Positions 33,654 through 43,070 of a stretch of DNA of 64,000 nt are shown in pieces (the stretch's first letter is position 1; each line of letters opens with the position of its first letter). The stretch spans positions 1 to 64,000 of the forward strand of contig CACZAN010000017.1 of assembly GCA_902779165.1 (NCBI GenBank), given 5' to 3'. The position numbers and the translations under genes are program-made. Origin of the DNA: an uncultured Bacteroidales bacterium. Lineage in GTDB: Bacteria > Bacteroidota > Bacteroidia > Bacteroidales > Bacteroidaceae. The notes beneath the pieces were generated by a model. That model did no database searches. It was not told where the DNA came from and worked only from the letters and a program-made list of their open reading frames with translations.

Positions 33654-33691
33654 TTGTTGTCAGTTTTTGTTGAAGCATTGTAATTTGGTTG

Positions 33692-33699
33692 CAAATGTA
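33692..33699 (-). promoter_or_regulatory. -7 box for the PL11 gene
   Basis: TACATTTG on the minus strand matches TAnnTTTG and lies about 40 bases before the ATG at 33653. Confidence 0.4.
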
Positions 33700-33846
33700 G
33701 TTTGTTTTTTCGAGAAAACATAATATTTACAGCCTTTTAACCTTTGTTTTTTGCTCAAAGAGGCAGTTTTTGAAAGAAAAATGCCCATTTGTTTGCAAAG
33801 CAGGGGAAAAATATCTTACTTTGTACCACAATTGCAAAATGATGAT

Positions 33847-34161
33847 ATGGATAAACTAAAAATCGAAGAGCGTGTCGTGGAAATGTTGAAGACGGTTTAT
33901 GATCCCGAGATACCTGTTAATGTCTATGACTTGGGACTCATCTACCGCATTGAACTCAACGACGATCTTACGCAACTAGATGTCGATATGACCATGACAG
34001 CCCCCTCATGTCCTATGGCTGATTTCATCCTTGAGGATGTACGACAGAAGCTGGAGACCATTGAGGGCCTCGCAACGGTGAATGTTAATCTCGTCTTTGA
34101 ACCGGAGTGGACGCAGGATATGATGACCGAAGAAGCTAAACTGGAACTGGGACTGCTATGA
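33847..34161 (+). CDS. SufT/MIP18-like (DUF59) protein
   Basis: 104 residues of the MIP18/DUF59 family, which acts in iron-sulfur cluster maturation. The signature is YDPEIPVNVYDLGLIYRI and the conserved cysteine region MTMTAPSCPMADFI. Upstream frame sequence is open to 33751 but has no family similarity, so the ATG at 33847 is chosen. The last four bases (ATGA) overlap the start of lpxH, implying translational coupling. The client protein is not known. No Suf genes are nearby. Confidence 0.87.
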   Translation: MDKLKIEERVVEMLKTVYDPEIPVNVYDLGLIYRIELNDDLTQLDVDMTMTAPSCPMADFILEDVRQKLETIEGLATVNVNLVFEPEWTQDMMTEEAKLELGLL

Positions 34162-34922
34162 AACCGATCTACTTTCTCTCTGATGCTCATCTGGGCAGCC
34201 GCGCTCTTAAACACGGGCGCACACAGGAGCGGCGTCTTGTCCGTTTCCTCGACAGTATAAAGGAAAAGGCCGGTGCCGTGTATCTGCTGGGTGATATGTT
34301 CGACTTTTGGTACGAATATAAGCTCGTGGTGCCGAAAGGTTATACGCGTTTCCTCGGTAAGGTCAGTGAACTCACAGACCTTGGTGTGGAAGTACATTTC
34401 TTCACGGGCAACCATGATATCTGGGCTTACGACTATCTGGAGCGCGAGTGCGGCTGTATCATTCACCGCCAGCCCATCACCGTAGAGCTGGCCGACAAAC
34501 TGTTCTTCCTTGCTCATGGAGACGGTTTGGGCGATCCCAACCGTACGTTTAAGTTCCTTCGTTGGCTGTTCCACAATCGTCTGGCTCAGGTGTGCTTCTC
34601 AGCACTGCATCCCCGTTGGGGTGTTGAACTGGGATTACGTTGGGCAAAACATAGCCGTCTTAAGTACGAGGCAGAGGAACCGCCCACCTATCTTGGCGAG
34701 GATCATGAGCCCCTTGTGCTCTTCGCCAAGGACTACTTATGTGGGCACCCTGATGTGAACTATTTCATCTTTGGTCATCGCCATATAGAACTTGACCTCT
34801 TCCTCTCAAGAGAGTCAAGGGTCATCATCCTTGGCGATTGGATTTCGCAGTTTACCTATGCCGTTTTCGACGGGCAAAGCATACACCTGAACAACTACTT
34901 GGAAGGCGAGACACAGCCGTAG
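34158..34922 (+). CDS. lpxH: UDP-2,3-diacylglucosamine diphosphatase LpxH
   Basis: 254 residues of the metallophosphoesterase family. It hydrolyses UDP-2,3-diacylglucosamine to lipid X in lipid A synthesis, at the inner membrane face. Metal-binding motifs: D9-A-H11 (LSDAHLGS), GDMFDFW (D46), GNHD (85-88) and GHRH near residue 207. The start overlaps the SufT-like stop (ATGA). The 3' end overlaps the convergent DUF4254 gene by 28 bases. Confidence 0.93.
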   Translation: MKPIYFLSDAHLGSRALKHGRTQERRLVRFLDSIKEKAGAVYLLGDMFDFWYEYKLVVPKGYTRFLGKVSELTDLGVEVHFFTGNHDIWAYDYLERECGCIIHRQPITVELADKLFFLAHGDGLGDPNRTFKFLRWLFHNRLAQVCFSALHPRWGVELGLRWAKHSRLKYEAEEPPTYLGEDHEPLVLFAKDYLCGHPDVNYFIFGHRHIELDLFLSRESRVIILGDWISQFTYAVFDGQSIHLNNYLEGETQP

Positions 34923-35518
34923 AGTACCGGGTTGGTGGAGGGATCGTTGTACATTTTCATCTGCTTGTAGACCTTCATCCATTTACGCCCGGCCTCGATA
35001 TCTGCCAACAATTGGTCGATAGCGGTGCTGAGGTCTACTTGCTGTTCGAGAAGTACATCGAGTTTCTTTTGGCATGTGGCACGATGCTCCTCTGAAGCAT
35101 CTGTGCGCTGCACTTGTTCATGCATGTGGTAGATCTTCAAAGCGAGGATGCTCAATCGGTCGATGGCCCAGGCTGGGCTCTCGGTGTTAATTGTGGCATC
35201 GGCCTGCGGTACGATGCAGTGGTACTTCGTGAAGAAATAGCTGTCGATGGTTTCTACCAAATCCGTACGGTCCTGGTTACTCTTGTCGATACGACGCTTC
35301 AGCACCAGGGCTGCGGCGGGGTCGATCTGCGGGTCGCGGATGATATCCTCGAAGTGCCATTGTACGGTGTCAATCCAGCTCTTGCGGTAGAGGTCTGCCT
35401 CGATGGTTCCTGCAGCATAGGGATTCTGAATGGGGGTATCGACGTTATCTGTCAGATGGTAGTCGGCTATAGCCCTGTCGAAGATGGGGCGTGCGAGTTC
35501 GGTGAAGGTCATAGTCAT
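34895..35518 (-). CDS. DUF4254 domain protein
   Basis: 207 residues, mostly helical. It begins MTMTFTELARPIFDRAIADY; the middle has SPAWAIDRLSILALKIYHMH followed by a coiled-coil-like HRATCQKKLDVLLEQQVDLS. This is the Bacteroidetes family DUF4254, frequently found next to glycosyltransferase genes. Here a glycosyltransferase (36253-37350) lies two genes upstream on the same strand with radC in between. The function is unknown. The 3' end overlaps that of lpxH, so the terminators must be intragenic or absent. Confidence 0.85.
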   Translation of the reverse strand: MTMTFTELARPIFDRAIADYHLTDNVDTPIQNPYAAGTIEADLYRKSWIDTVQWHFEDIIRDPQIDPAAALVLKRRIDKSNQDRTDLVETIDSYFFTKYHCIVPQADATINTESPAWAIDRLSILALKIYHMHEQVQRTDASEEHRATCQKKLDVLLEQQVDLSTAIDQLLADIEAGRKWMKVYKQMKMYNDPSTNPVLYGCVSPSK

Positions 35519-35569
35519 TAACGGATTTATGATTGATGATTGACGAATCAGATGAATAATATTTTCTGC

Positions 35570-36256
35570 TTAACATAACTGTCCCTGCTCCCGATAGCTA
35601 TAGTAGTCGCCATCTGTGATAATGACGTGATCCAGCAACTTGATGTTCATGAGTTTGCAGGAACGGGCGAGGCGTTCTGTGAGCTGGTTGTCCTCATTGC
35701 TGGGACGTTTACTGCCCGACGGATGATTGTGGGCGAGGACGAGGGTAGGAGTCTGGCGGATGAGTGCCTCTCTTAGGACGAGACGAATGTCTACTTGTGT
35801 ACCTGTTATGCCGCCTTTACTGATGAGAAAGGGTTGTCCCTCAAGGCTATAGTCAGCTCGAAGGTATAGGGCATAGCATTCTTCGTGGGGGAGGTCGCGC
35901 ATGCGCGGGTACATTATATTATATAGGTCGGTAGAGTCCTTGATGTGGCGTTTCTCAGCCGCTGTTTCCATCATGCGACGCTTGCCAAGTTCGCAGGCAG
36001 CGAGGATGGTCACAGCCTTGGCAGGCCCCAGTCCCTTATAGTTTTTCGTCAGGTCGGACAGCGATAAGCGGCTGAGCGCTTTCAGACTTCCCCCACAGTC
36101 AGAGAGCAGCCGCTGCATCAGTTGCACAGCACTCTCTTCTGAATTGCCGGAACCAATGAGGATGGCCAGCAGTTCTGCAGGCGAGAGCGCTTCGGCACCC
36201 TGGTCTATCAAGCGTTCGCGTGGTCGCTCGTCGGATGGAAGGGACTTGATGTTCAT
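35570..36256 (-). CDS. radC: RadC-family JAMM protein
   Basis: 228 residues. A helix-hairpin-helix-like N-terminal half (KNYKGLGPAKAVTILAACEL) is followed by the JAB/MPN domain, with the JAMM metal motif in VLAHNHPSGSKRPSNEDNQL near residues 170-185. It was once named a DNA repair protein, but its role is unproven. The start overlaps the glycosyltransferase stop by four bases (ATGA at 36253-36256). Confidence 0.92.
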   Translation of the reverse strand: MNIKSLPSDERPRERLIDQGAEALSPAELLAILIGSGNSEESAVQLMQRLLSDCGGSLKALSRLSLSDLTKNYKGLGPAKAVTILAACELGKRRMMETAAEKRHIKDSTDLYNIMYPRMRDLPHEECYALYLRADYSLEGQPFLISKGGITGTQVDIRLVLREALIRQTPTLVLAHNHPSGSKRPSNEDNQLTERLARSCKLMNIKLLDHVIITDGDYYSYREQGQLC

Positions 36257-37350
36257 TTATAGAGTCGCTCGTTGTTGTCGAATCCCTCTTCTTTCTTCTT
36301 CAGGACTATGCGTTTCCAGAAGGCAGAGAGGAACCCTAAACCATAGCCCAGGAGCTGGATGAAGGAAGCTGGGATGGATAGAATCCCGACCCAAAGGCTG
36401 TGGTTGCGAATGGAAGAATCTATGAGGATAAGAAGGGAGTAGAGTAAGAGAGGCAGCAGTGAGATCAGCATGATAACTCCGCCGAAGAAAACTGCTACCC
36501 ATCCCATGTTGCAGCCAGGTTCCATGTATTGCTGTTGCCATACGGATAATCCACCCATGATTGCCAGCACTAATCCAAACATGAAGGGGATGACCAGCAA
36601 CATGCAACCCACCGTGAAGACCGCAGGCAGCGTATGTACAAACTTCATTGAACCTGGATGCAACAGATGCAGGTTGATGCGGGCGGTGCCAGAGTTGCGC
36701 ACTTGGCGGAAGAATTTTCCGAAGTCTGTGCGACGCTTGTGCCACACCCAAGCTTCTGGGAACAGGCGGCAGCGGGCACCTGCCTTGCAAATGCGATAGC
36801 TGAAATCGATATCTTCACCGAAGCGCATGGCTCGAAAGCCGCCCAGTTGCTGCCACAGTTCCCTGCTCACGCCCATATTGAAGGAACGGGGATAGAACTT
36901 GTCGAGTTTCTGTTTGCCGCCACGAATTCCACCCGTAGTGAAGAAGGACGTCATGGAGTAGCTGATAGCCTTTTGTACAGGGGTGAAGTCGGGGTGTGCG
37001 CGGTCGGGGCCTCCGAATGCATCGCAGGGATGCTGTGTCAGTTCCTCTTCTATAGCGGATAGGTAACCAGGTGGCAGTACTACATCGGAATCGAGTACGA
37101 TGAAGTAATCGCCGTCAGCGTGCTCGGCACCATAGTTGCGGGCGGCGCCGGGCCCACCATTCTCTTTTATATAATAATGTAGTGGAAGGTGGTCGGCATA
37201 GCGGTCGCAAACCTCCTTGCACGGAACATCACTCCCGTCCTCGACGATGTGGACGTCGAAGTCATGGCAGGTCTGCTCACACAGGCTGTCCAGCAACTCG
37301 TCCACCTCATCGGGGCGGTTGAAAACAGGAATGATGATGGAATATCGCAT
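36253..37350 (-). CDS. Family 2 glycosyltransferase with C-terminal membrane helices
   Basis: 365 residues. GT-A fold at the N-terminus: MRYSIIIPVFNRPDEVDELL, NGGPGAARNYGAEHADGDYF and the DxD-type motif LDSDV (86-90). A later QLGGFRAMRFGEDIDFSYRI segment is typical of processive or membrane-associated GT2 enzymes. Hydrophobic segments near 235-265 and 275-330 anchor it in the inner membrane. The substrate is unknown and could be LPS or exopolysaccharide sugars. It overlaps radC by four bases. Confidence 0.88.
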   Translation of the reverse strand: MRYSIIIPVFNRPDEVDELLDSLCEQTCHDFDVHIVEDGSDVPCKEVCDRYADHLPLHYYIKENGGPGAARNYGAEHADGDYFIVLDSDVVLPPGYLSAIEEELTQHPCDAFGGPDRAHPDFTPVQKAISYSMTSFFTTGGIRGGKQKLDKFYPRSFNMGVSRELWQQLGGFRAMRFGEDIDFSYRICKAGARCRLFPEAWVWHKRRTDFGKFFRQVRNSGTARINLHLLHPGSMKFVHTLPAVFTVGCMLLVIPFMFGLVLAIMGGLSVWQQQYMEPGCNMGWVAVFFGGVIMLISLLPLLLYSLLILIDSSIRNHSLWVGILSIPASFIQLLGYGLGFLSAFWKRIVLKKKEEGFDNNERLYK

Positions 37351-37390
37351 CTGTATTTAAAGGAATACTAAAAGAGTGAGAAGTGGAATA

Positions 37391-38584
37391 CTATGAGACT
37401 AAAGCCAGCGTGTCCATAGCAATCATCAGTTCCTCATCGGTGGGAATGACGCAGACTTTCACGCGGGAAGAGTCCTTGCTGATAATGGCTTCGGTGGCAC
37501 GACAGGCGCGGTTCTTCTCATTGTCAAGCTCCACACCGAGGAACTCCAGGCCACGTGTGGCACCTTCGCGAACCTCGTACTGGTTTTCACCAGCACCGGC
37601 AGTGAAGAGGATGACATCCACACCTCCCATGGCTGCGGCGTAGGAACCGATGTATTTCTTGATGCGATAGGTGTACATCTCCTTGGCCAATCTGGCGAGG
37701 TCATTACCTTCGGCGATGCCTGCGAGGATGTCGCGGAAGTCACTGCGTCCTTCGCTGACGCCCAACAAACCGCTCTGCTTGTTCAGCAGGTTGCTGATGC
37801 CTTTGGTGTCGAGGTTGAGTTTATCCATGAGGAAGGTGACAGCTCCTGCATCAATGTCGCCAGAACGAGTGCCCATCATCAGGCCTTCGAGGGGTGTGAG
37901 ACCCATGGAGGTATCTACGACCTTGCCGTCCTTGACAGCTGCAATAGAAGCTCCGCCCCCGATGTGGCAGGTGATAATCTTTGAGCCTTCCTTTGGCATC
38001 CCCAGAAATTCCAGTACACGCTGGGAAACGTAACGGTGGCTGGTGCCGTGGAAACCATAGCGACGCACACCATGTTTCTTGTAAAGCTCATAGGGTAGGG
38101 CGTACATGTAAGCGTAGTCGGGCATGGTCTGATGGAAAGCAGTATCGAAGACGCCCACTTGCGGCAGGTCGGGCAACAGGGCTTTGACGGCATTGACACC
38201 TTTGATGTTGGCGGGGTTGTGGAGGGGGGCGAGGTCATTGCAAGCCGCAAACTGCTCCATGACTTCAGGCGTGAGGAGTACACTTTGTGAGAATTTCTCT
38301 CCGCCATGCACCATGCGATGTCCTACGGCATCAATCTCATGGAGGTCCCTTAATACGGCATGTTCGCCTTCGGACAGGACTTTGAAGATGAGTTGCACAC
38401 CAGCGGTGTGTTCGGGTACGGGAGACTCAAACTGGAACTTCTCACCATTGGCCTTGTATTTAATAAAGGAGTCGGGCAGCCCGATCTTCTCGATGCCACC
38501 GCTGGTGATGACCGAGCGGTCATCCATGTTGTATAAAGCGTATTTTATACTGCTGCTTCCACAGTTCAAAACAAGTATTTTCAT
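37391..38584 (-). CDS. ackA: Acetate kinase
   Basis: 397 residues, the normal length. It starts MKILVLNCGSSSIKYALYNM, with FDTAFHQTMPDYAYMYALP, GFHGTSHRYVSQRVLEFLG, CHIGGGASIAAVKDGKVVD and a late VDVILFTAGAGENQYEVREG. It makes ATP and acetate from acetyl phosphate, a main energy step in fermenting Bacteroidales. The frame is open upstream to 38629, inside the gap before pta's stop region, but the family start is at 38584. It lies 7 bases after pta. Confidence 0.95.
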   Translation of the reverse strand: MKILVLNCGSSSIKYALYNMDDRSVITSGGIEKIGLPDSFIKYKANGEKFQFESPVPEHTAGVQLIFKVLSEGEHAVLRDLHEIDAVGHRMVHGGEKFSQSVLLTPEVMEQFAACNDLAPLHNPANIKGVNAVKALLPDLPQVGVFDTAFHQTMPDYAYMYALPYELYKKHGVRRYGFHGTSHRYVSQRVLEFLGMPKEGSKIITCHIGGGASIAAVKDGKVVDTSMGLTPLEGLMMGTRSGDIDAGAVTFLMDKLNLDTKGISNLLNKQSGLLGVSEGRSDFRDILAGIAEGNDLARLAKEMYTYRIKKYIGSYAAAMGGVDVILFTAGAGENQYEVREGATRGLEFLGVELDNEKNRACRATEAIISKDSSRVKVCVIPTDEELMIAMDTLALVS

Positions 38585-38591
38585 TGATTCA

Positions 38592-39599
38592 TTATTTTGC
38601 ATCCATAGCCTGACAGGCTGTGATGGCAATCAAGTAATAAATATCATCGATAGAACAGCCGCGGCTGAGGTCATTGACGGGGCGGGCGATACCTTGAAGG
38701 ATCGGACCGATTGCTATGGCTCCGCCCAGACGCTGGACAAGTTTGTAGCTGATGTTGCCTACTTCGAGGTTCGGATAGACTAGGACATTTGCATGACCGG
38801 CAATGGCGCTGCCGGGAGCCTTCTTCTCACCCACAGAGGGCACGAGGGCGGCATCGGCCTGCAGCTCGCCATCCACTTTCAATTCGGGGCAACGCTCCTT
38901 GGCCAGACGGGTGGCCTCGATGACCTTGTCCACCACTTCGTGCTTGGCAGACCCTTTGGTAGAGAAACTCAGCATGGCAACGCGGGGATCGTCAAAGCCA
39001 GCTACACTCTTGGCGGTCTGTGCTGTGCAGACTGCAATCTGAGCGAGTTGGTCTGCATCGGGCATTGGTGTCACTGCCACATCGCCCACGACGAGAACGC
39101 CATCCTCTCCGTACTCTGGACGGTCGGTGATGAGGAGCATGGCACCGCTGACACAGGTGATACCCGGAGAGCACTTGATGATCTGCAGAGCGGGGCGCAG
39201 TGTCTCGCCCGTTGTGGAAAGGGCGCCGCTAATCTGACCATCGGCGCCTTCGGTCTTGATAATCATGCAGCCCAGATAGAGCGGATTCTTCACTAATTGG
39301 CGGGCCTGCTCAATGGTCATACCTTTGCTCTTGCGAAGCTCGCATAGCAATTGTGCCAATTCCTCGCTACGCTCATAGTTTTCCGGGTCTATGAGTGTAG
39401 CCTTGTCGATGTGTGTTAGCCCGTGTTTCTTTGCCAAAGCGTAGACCTTATCGGGATTGCCGATGAGGATAATGTCTGCCAACTTGTCGGCCAATGCCTT
39501 GTCTGCCGCAGTGAGTGTACGCTCTTCCTCGGCTTCGGGTAGCACGATGCGCTGGGGATTTGCCTGCGCACGTGCGATGATTTTCTCAATTAATGACAT
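38592..39599 (-). CDS. pta: Phosphate acetyltransferase
   Basis: 335 residues, the short form without the DRTGG/P-loop extension. Motifs include QANPQRIVLPEAEEERTLTA, TTGETLRPALQIIKCSPGIT, MLSFSTKGSAKHEVVDKVIE, VDGELQADAALVPSVGEKKA and the C-terminal GGAIAIGPILQGIARPVNDL. It converts acetyl-CoA and phosphate to acetyl phosphate, used by AckA encoded 7 bases downstream. Cytoplasmic. Confidence 0.95.
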   Translation of the reverse strand: MSLIEKIIARAQANPQRIVLPEAEEERTLTAADKALADKLADIILIGNPDKVYALAKKHGLTHIDKATLIDPENYERSEELAQLLCELRKSKGMTIEQARQLVKNPLYLGCMIIKTEGADGQISGALSTTGETLRPALQIIKCSPGITCVSGAMLLITDRPEYGEDGVLVVGDVAVTPMPDADQLAQIAVCTAQTAKSVAGFDDPRVAMLSFSTKGSAKHEVVDKVIEATRLAKERCPELKVDGELQADAALVPSVGEKKAPGSAIAGHANVLVYPNLEVGNISYKLVQRLGGAIAIGPILQGIARPVNDLSRGCSIDDIYYLIAITACQAMDAK

Positions 39600-39650
39600 G
39601 TAGAATTATTCTTTATGATTTATAAATTAGGTTTTTTGTGTGATAAGTCG

Positions 39651-42600
39651 TTATTTAATCATAATCTTCCGCCCTTGAGTGACATAAATGCCGTGGCGCA
39701 AGTTCGTGGTACCAAGAGGACGGACAATCCGTTGTCCCTGGAGGTTATAGACGGCATCGTCGGTAGCTTGTCTCGGACGTATGAGCGTCAGAGGCTGAAC
39801 TCCAGTATCGATGCCGTCGAGTGTCATTAGCAGTTGCGACAACTCTGAACGGGTGATGATGAGCACTTTACCCATGTTCATGCCTTCTGGCACAGCGCAG
39901 GAACCATACTCATAAAGGCTCCAAGATAACTTTTTAGCTTCGGCTAAACCTGCAGAGGCAAGTAGGAACTCCCCATTCAATGTACCCATCATCAGCCAGC
40001 CATCGCCGCTGAAAGATGGAATCGTGGTGGACGCTTTAAGTTTCAAATTGTTGTTGAACACCTTCTTGACATTCGAGAATTTACTCTGCGAAGGATTCAA
40101 ATTCTTGCTGTGGGCTGTACATAGACCACGATTGTCGGGGTCCGTGAACAAAGCCACGTATTCTTCGCCGTCCTTGAAGATATGTAAATCGATGGCACTG
40201 GAACCGGCGGAAAAATAACTCACTACCTTGCTGAAATTCACGAAGTCTTCTGTTCGGGTATATAGTGGAACATATTGCCCTTCGCTGAGATTTGTCCAAT
40301 AGTAGATCCAATGCTGGGTTGCGGGATCAAATCCAATCTCAGGAGAAAGAACTTTCACATCGAGAACTTTTCCATCTGTGCCGTTGACTGGCTCCCAGGT
40401 TAACAAGTCCTGAGATGTCCAGTGGTAGAGCCCTTTCGCATCTGGCAAACCGTGAATGAGATGGAAGCGAGTCTTTCCCTGCTCATCTTCCATCCGATAG
40501 AGAAAAGGGCCTTGTACATCGGGCTGACCGTCCTTTACTCCAAAGACACTCTGGCCTCCCTTCAGTGGCAGCCAGGTCAGTCCGTCGAGGCTATAGGAAT
40601 AATACATATGGTTGTCATCGTTCTTGGTATAGCAGAGAAGGTATGCTTGCTTGGGATCCTCTTCCATCGTGGGCATGTTAGCCTCGATAGGCTTTACGAC
40701 CAGCGTCTCATTACTTTTGAAGGATCTCAGACTGAATCCGGCATCAATATACTGTCCGCCGCTGGTTTGCTTCGTGTGAATGGCAATAGTGTTTTCACCT
40801 GACAGGTTAATAGTCTTGCGAACAGCCTCGTTCAGCTCAAACAGTTGGTAAGTGGTGTTGTAGCCTGTGACGGTTACGGCCAGTACACCATTGATGTAAA
40901 CTTCCGTATCCTCATCGTGGAACATTCGCAGGCAGAGATCCTGGAGGCTTTCTTCTTTGACGTTTGAGAAACGGAAGCGACGCCGAATCCAAATCTCCGG
41001 TGTGCTCCAGCTTGTTCGTACACGGGCATCGGGCTGGCTGATATCGCCGAATCCAGCCATTCCTCTTTTCCATCTGGAATCCGAGAATTCGGGCATCATC
41101 CAGTCTTCTTCAGGTTCGTTGGTAGTATATCGCCAAGATATGTTTTCGGAATTATCACCAGCAGATACCACACTCTTGGCATTGGCCATGCGGCTGTTGA
41201 TGGTCTGCTCAATCTTTGCACGGATAGATGCCAGTTGCTCGTCGTTGATCTTCAGAACTTTGCGGTCGTAGGTAAGGATGCCGTTTACTTCCTGCTCCAC
41301 ATCAGTGATTTGTGTGTAGACACCAGCCCAGAGACCTTTGGTATATTGGAGGGCTTGCAGAGCAAAGGTGTACTGATTGAAACGTTCTGTATAGTCATCG
41401 CTATTGCTCACCTGTGTGTAGGTTTGTTGACTTCCCGCCCAGAGATGCCCTTCAATCATCAGGGTGATTCCTCCGTATTCTCCGCAGACATTGATGCGGT
41501 CATTGCGACTGTTGGCCTGTCCGTTAGGCGAGGGATAGCTATGTGCATCAGCAATGTCGCCAATCTCGAAGTCAGTCCATCCGGAAGCAGCATTCATGAG
41601 GCGTCCGTGGTCGGCATCAGCGTTGCGAACAACAAGGTAGCCCCGTACAGTATGATCAGGTCCTGCATTCGCGTCCTGTCCCCATCCTTCATTATAGGGC
41701 ACCCAAACTCCTATACAGGGGTGCTGCTTCAGTGCTGTGACAATATGCAGGCACTCATCGTAGAAGTTTTGTTGAATTTCTTCTTTCGAGCCGATGCTTC
41801 CGCTGGAGCCCCCACTGGGCATATCCTGCCAGACGATGAGTCCGTTACGGTCGCACCATTCATACCAAAGGTCGTTCTCTACCTTAATATGCTTACGAAC
41901 CATGTTCATGCCCAGTGACTTAATTGTCTTCAAGTCATAGATCATGGCTTCGTAGGAAGGGGGAGTCAGTAAACCATCGGGCCACCAACCTTGGTCCAAC
42001 GGACCAATCATGAATATAGGTTTACCGTTGAGCAGGAAGGCGGGATGCCCATCAACCATCCCTTTCGAGAGTGTGCGCAATCCGAAATAACCTTTAACGT
42101 GGTCACATTCTTCAGTGTCTGCACCGATGAGGGTGATATCCAGATCGTAGATAAAAGGAGTGTCGGGTGTCCACAATTTGGCATCGGGGATAGTGAGCGT
42201 AACCTCCTCGCCCACAGGGGTCTCTTCAGAAGAGGCGACTGTTCGCTCGCCATCGAATGCTGTGAGCTTGAACTTACAGGTGGGGTCCGTGGCGATGACC
42301 TTGATACGGGCTGTGCCACTTGCTGCATCGGGAACGACTTCATAACGTTTAATATGTGCAGCATTCACAGCTTCGAGCCATACTGTCTGCCAAATACCGC
42401 TGCAGCTGGTATACCATATACTGCTTGGGTTGATGGTTTGTTTGCCGATAGGCTGTCCGCCACGGCTGCTGGGGTCATAGACGGCCACTTGCAGTTCTTG
42501 TTCACCGTCATTGGTCAGAGCTTCGGTAATATCAAAGGTGAAGGGATCGCTTCCACCTTGATGTTCTCCAACTTCTGTACCATTGATCCATACGACGCAA

Positions 42601-43022
42601 CGCCAGTCTACAGCACCAAAATGCAGAAGTGTGCGTTTGCCCTGAAATTCATTTGTGAGAGTAAATGTACGTCGATACATCAATGTGGAGTTGGCAACAC
42701 TGGAGTAGTCCGTCTCCATGATGCCGGAGAGAGCTGATTCCACGCCAAAAGGCACGAGGATGGTTTTCTTGAAATTGTTCTTGTTGTTCTCGTAGGTCAT
42801 TTTCACGCTGTTGTTACGGCGGAAATATTCCCACGGTCCATTGAGGTTTATCCATGCTCCACGTACCATCTGCGGACGAGGATATTCCTGCCATACATTC
42901 GCGGGGTCAATGGCTTCGCCCCAAGGAGTCATTAGTTTGGCCGAAAGGCGCTGCCATTCGGTGGCAGCACTTGCTGCAAAAGCGAGCAGCAGAAGACAGG
43001 CCGTTAGCAAAGATTTTTTCAT
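39651..43022 (-). CDS. GH2-type enzyme fused to a GH43/GH32-like propeller
   Basis: About 1123 residues. A signal peptide (MKKSLLTACLLLLAFAASAA) is followed by GH2 sugar-binding, immunoglobulin and barrel domains (about 30-600). The acid/base sits in PYNEGWGQD and the nucleophile in CGEYGG. Next is a beta-sandwich (about 620-770), then a propeller-like part with YLLCYTKNDDNHMYYSYSLD, GPFLYRMEDEQGKTRFHLIH and LYHWTSQDLLTWEP, which has the style of GH43/GH32 enzymes. It ends with a Bacteroidales tail (YNLQGQRI...GRKIMIK). It may act on a galactoside or arabinoside side chain. Whether the propeller is catalytic is not clear. Confidence 0.8.
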   Translation of the reverse strand: MKKSLLTACLLLLAFAASAATEWQRLSAKLMTPWGEAIDPANVWQEYPRPQMVRGAWINLNGPWEYFRRNNSVKMTYENNKNNFKKTILVPFGVESALSGIMETDYSSVANSTLMYRRTFTLTNEFQGKRTLLHFGAVDWRCVVWINGTEVGEHQGGSDPFTFDITEALTNDGEQELQVAVYDPSSRGGQPIGKQTINPSSIWYTSCSGIWQTVWLEAVNAAHIKRYEVVPDAASGTARIKVIATDPTCKFKLTAFDGERTVASSEETPVGEEVTLTIPDAKLWTPDTPFIYDLDITLIGADTEECDHVKGYFGLRTLSKGMVDGHPAFLLNGKPIFMIGPLDQGWWPDGLLTPPSYEAMIYDLKTIKSLGMNMVRKHIKVENDLWYEWCDRNGLIVWQDMPSGGSSGSIGSKEEIQQNFYDECLHIVTALKQHPCIGVWVPYNEGWGQDANAGPDHTVRGYLVVRNADADHGRLMNAASGWTDFEIGDIADAHSYPSPNGQANSRNDRINVCGEYGGITLMIEGHLWAGSQQTYTQVSNSDDYTERFNQYTFALQALQYTKGLWAGVYTQITDVEQEVNGILTYDRKVLKINDEQLASIRAKIEQTINSRMANAKSVVSAGDNSENISWRYTTNEPEEDWMMPEFSDSRWKRGMAGFGDISQPDARVRTSWSTPEIWIRRRFRFSNVKEESLQDLCLRMFHDEDTEVYINGVLAVTVTGYNTTYQLFELNEAVRKTINLSGENTIAIHTKQTSGGQYIDAGFSLRSFKSNETLVVKPIEANMPTMEEDPKQAYLLCYTKNDDNHMYYSYSLDGLTWLPLKGGQSVFGVKDGQPDVQGPFLYRMEDEQGKTRFHLIHGLPDAKGLYHWTSQDLLTWEPVNGTDGKVLDVKVLSPEIGFDPATQHWIYYWTNLSEGQYVPLYTRTEDFVNFSKVVSYFSAGSSAIDLHIFKDGEEYVALFTDPDNRGLCTAHSKNLNPSQSKFSNVKKVFNNNLKLKASTTIPSFSGDGWLMMGTLNGEFLLASAGLAEAKKLSWSLYEYGSCAVPEGMNMGKVLIITRSELSQLLMTLDGIDTGVQPLTLIRPRQATDDAVYNLQGQRIVRPLGTTNLRHGIYVTQGRKIMIK

Positions 43023-43070
43023 AATCATAGGTGTTTCATAGGTTTTATAATGATGTTCATTCTTTTGTTC

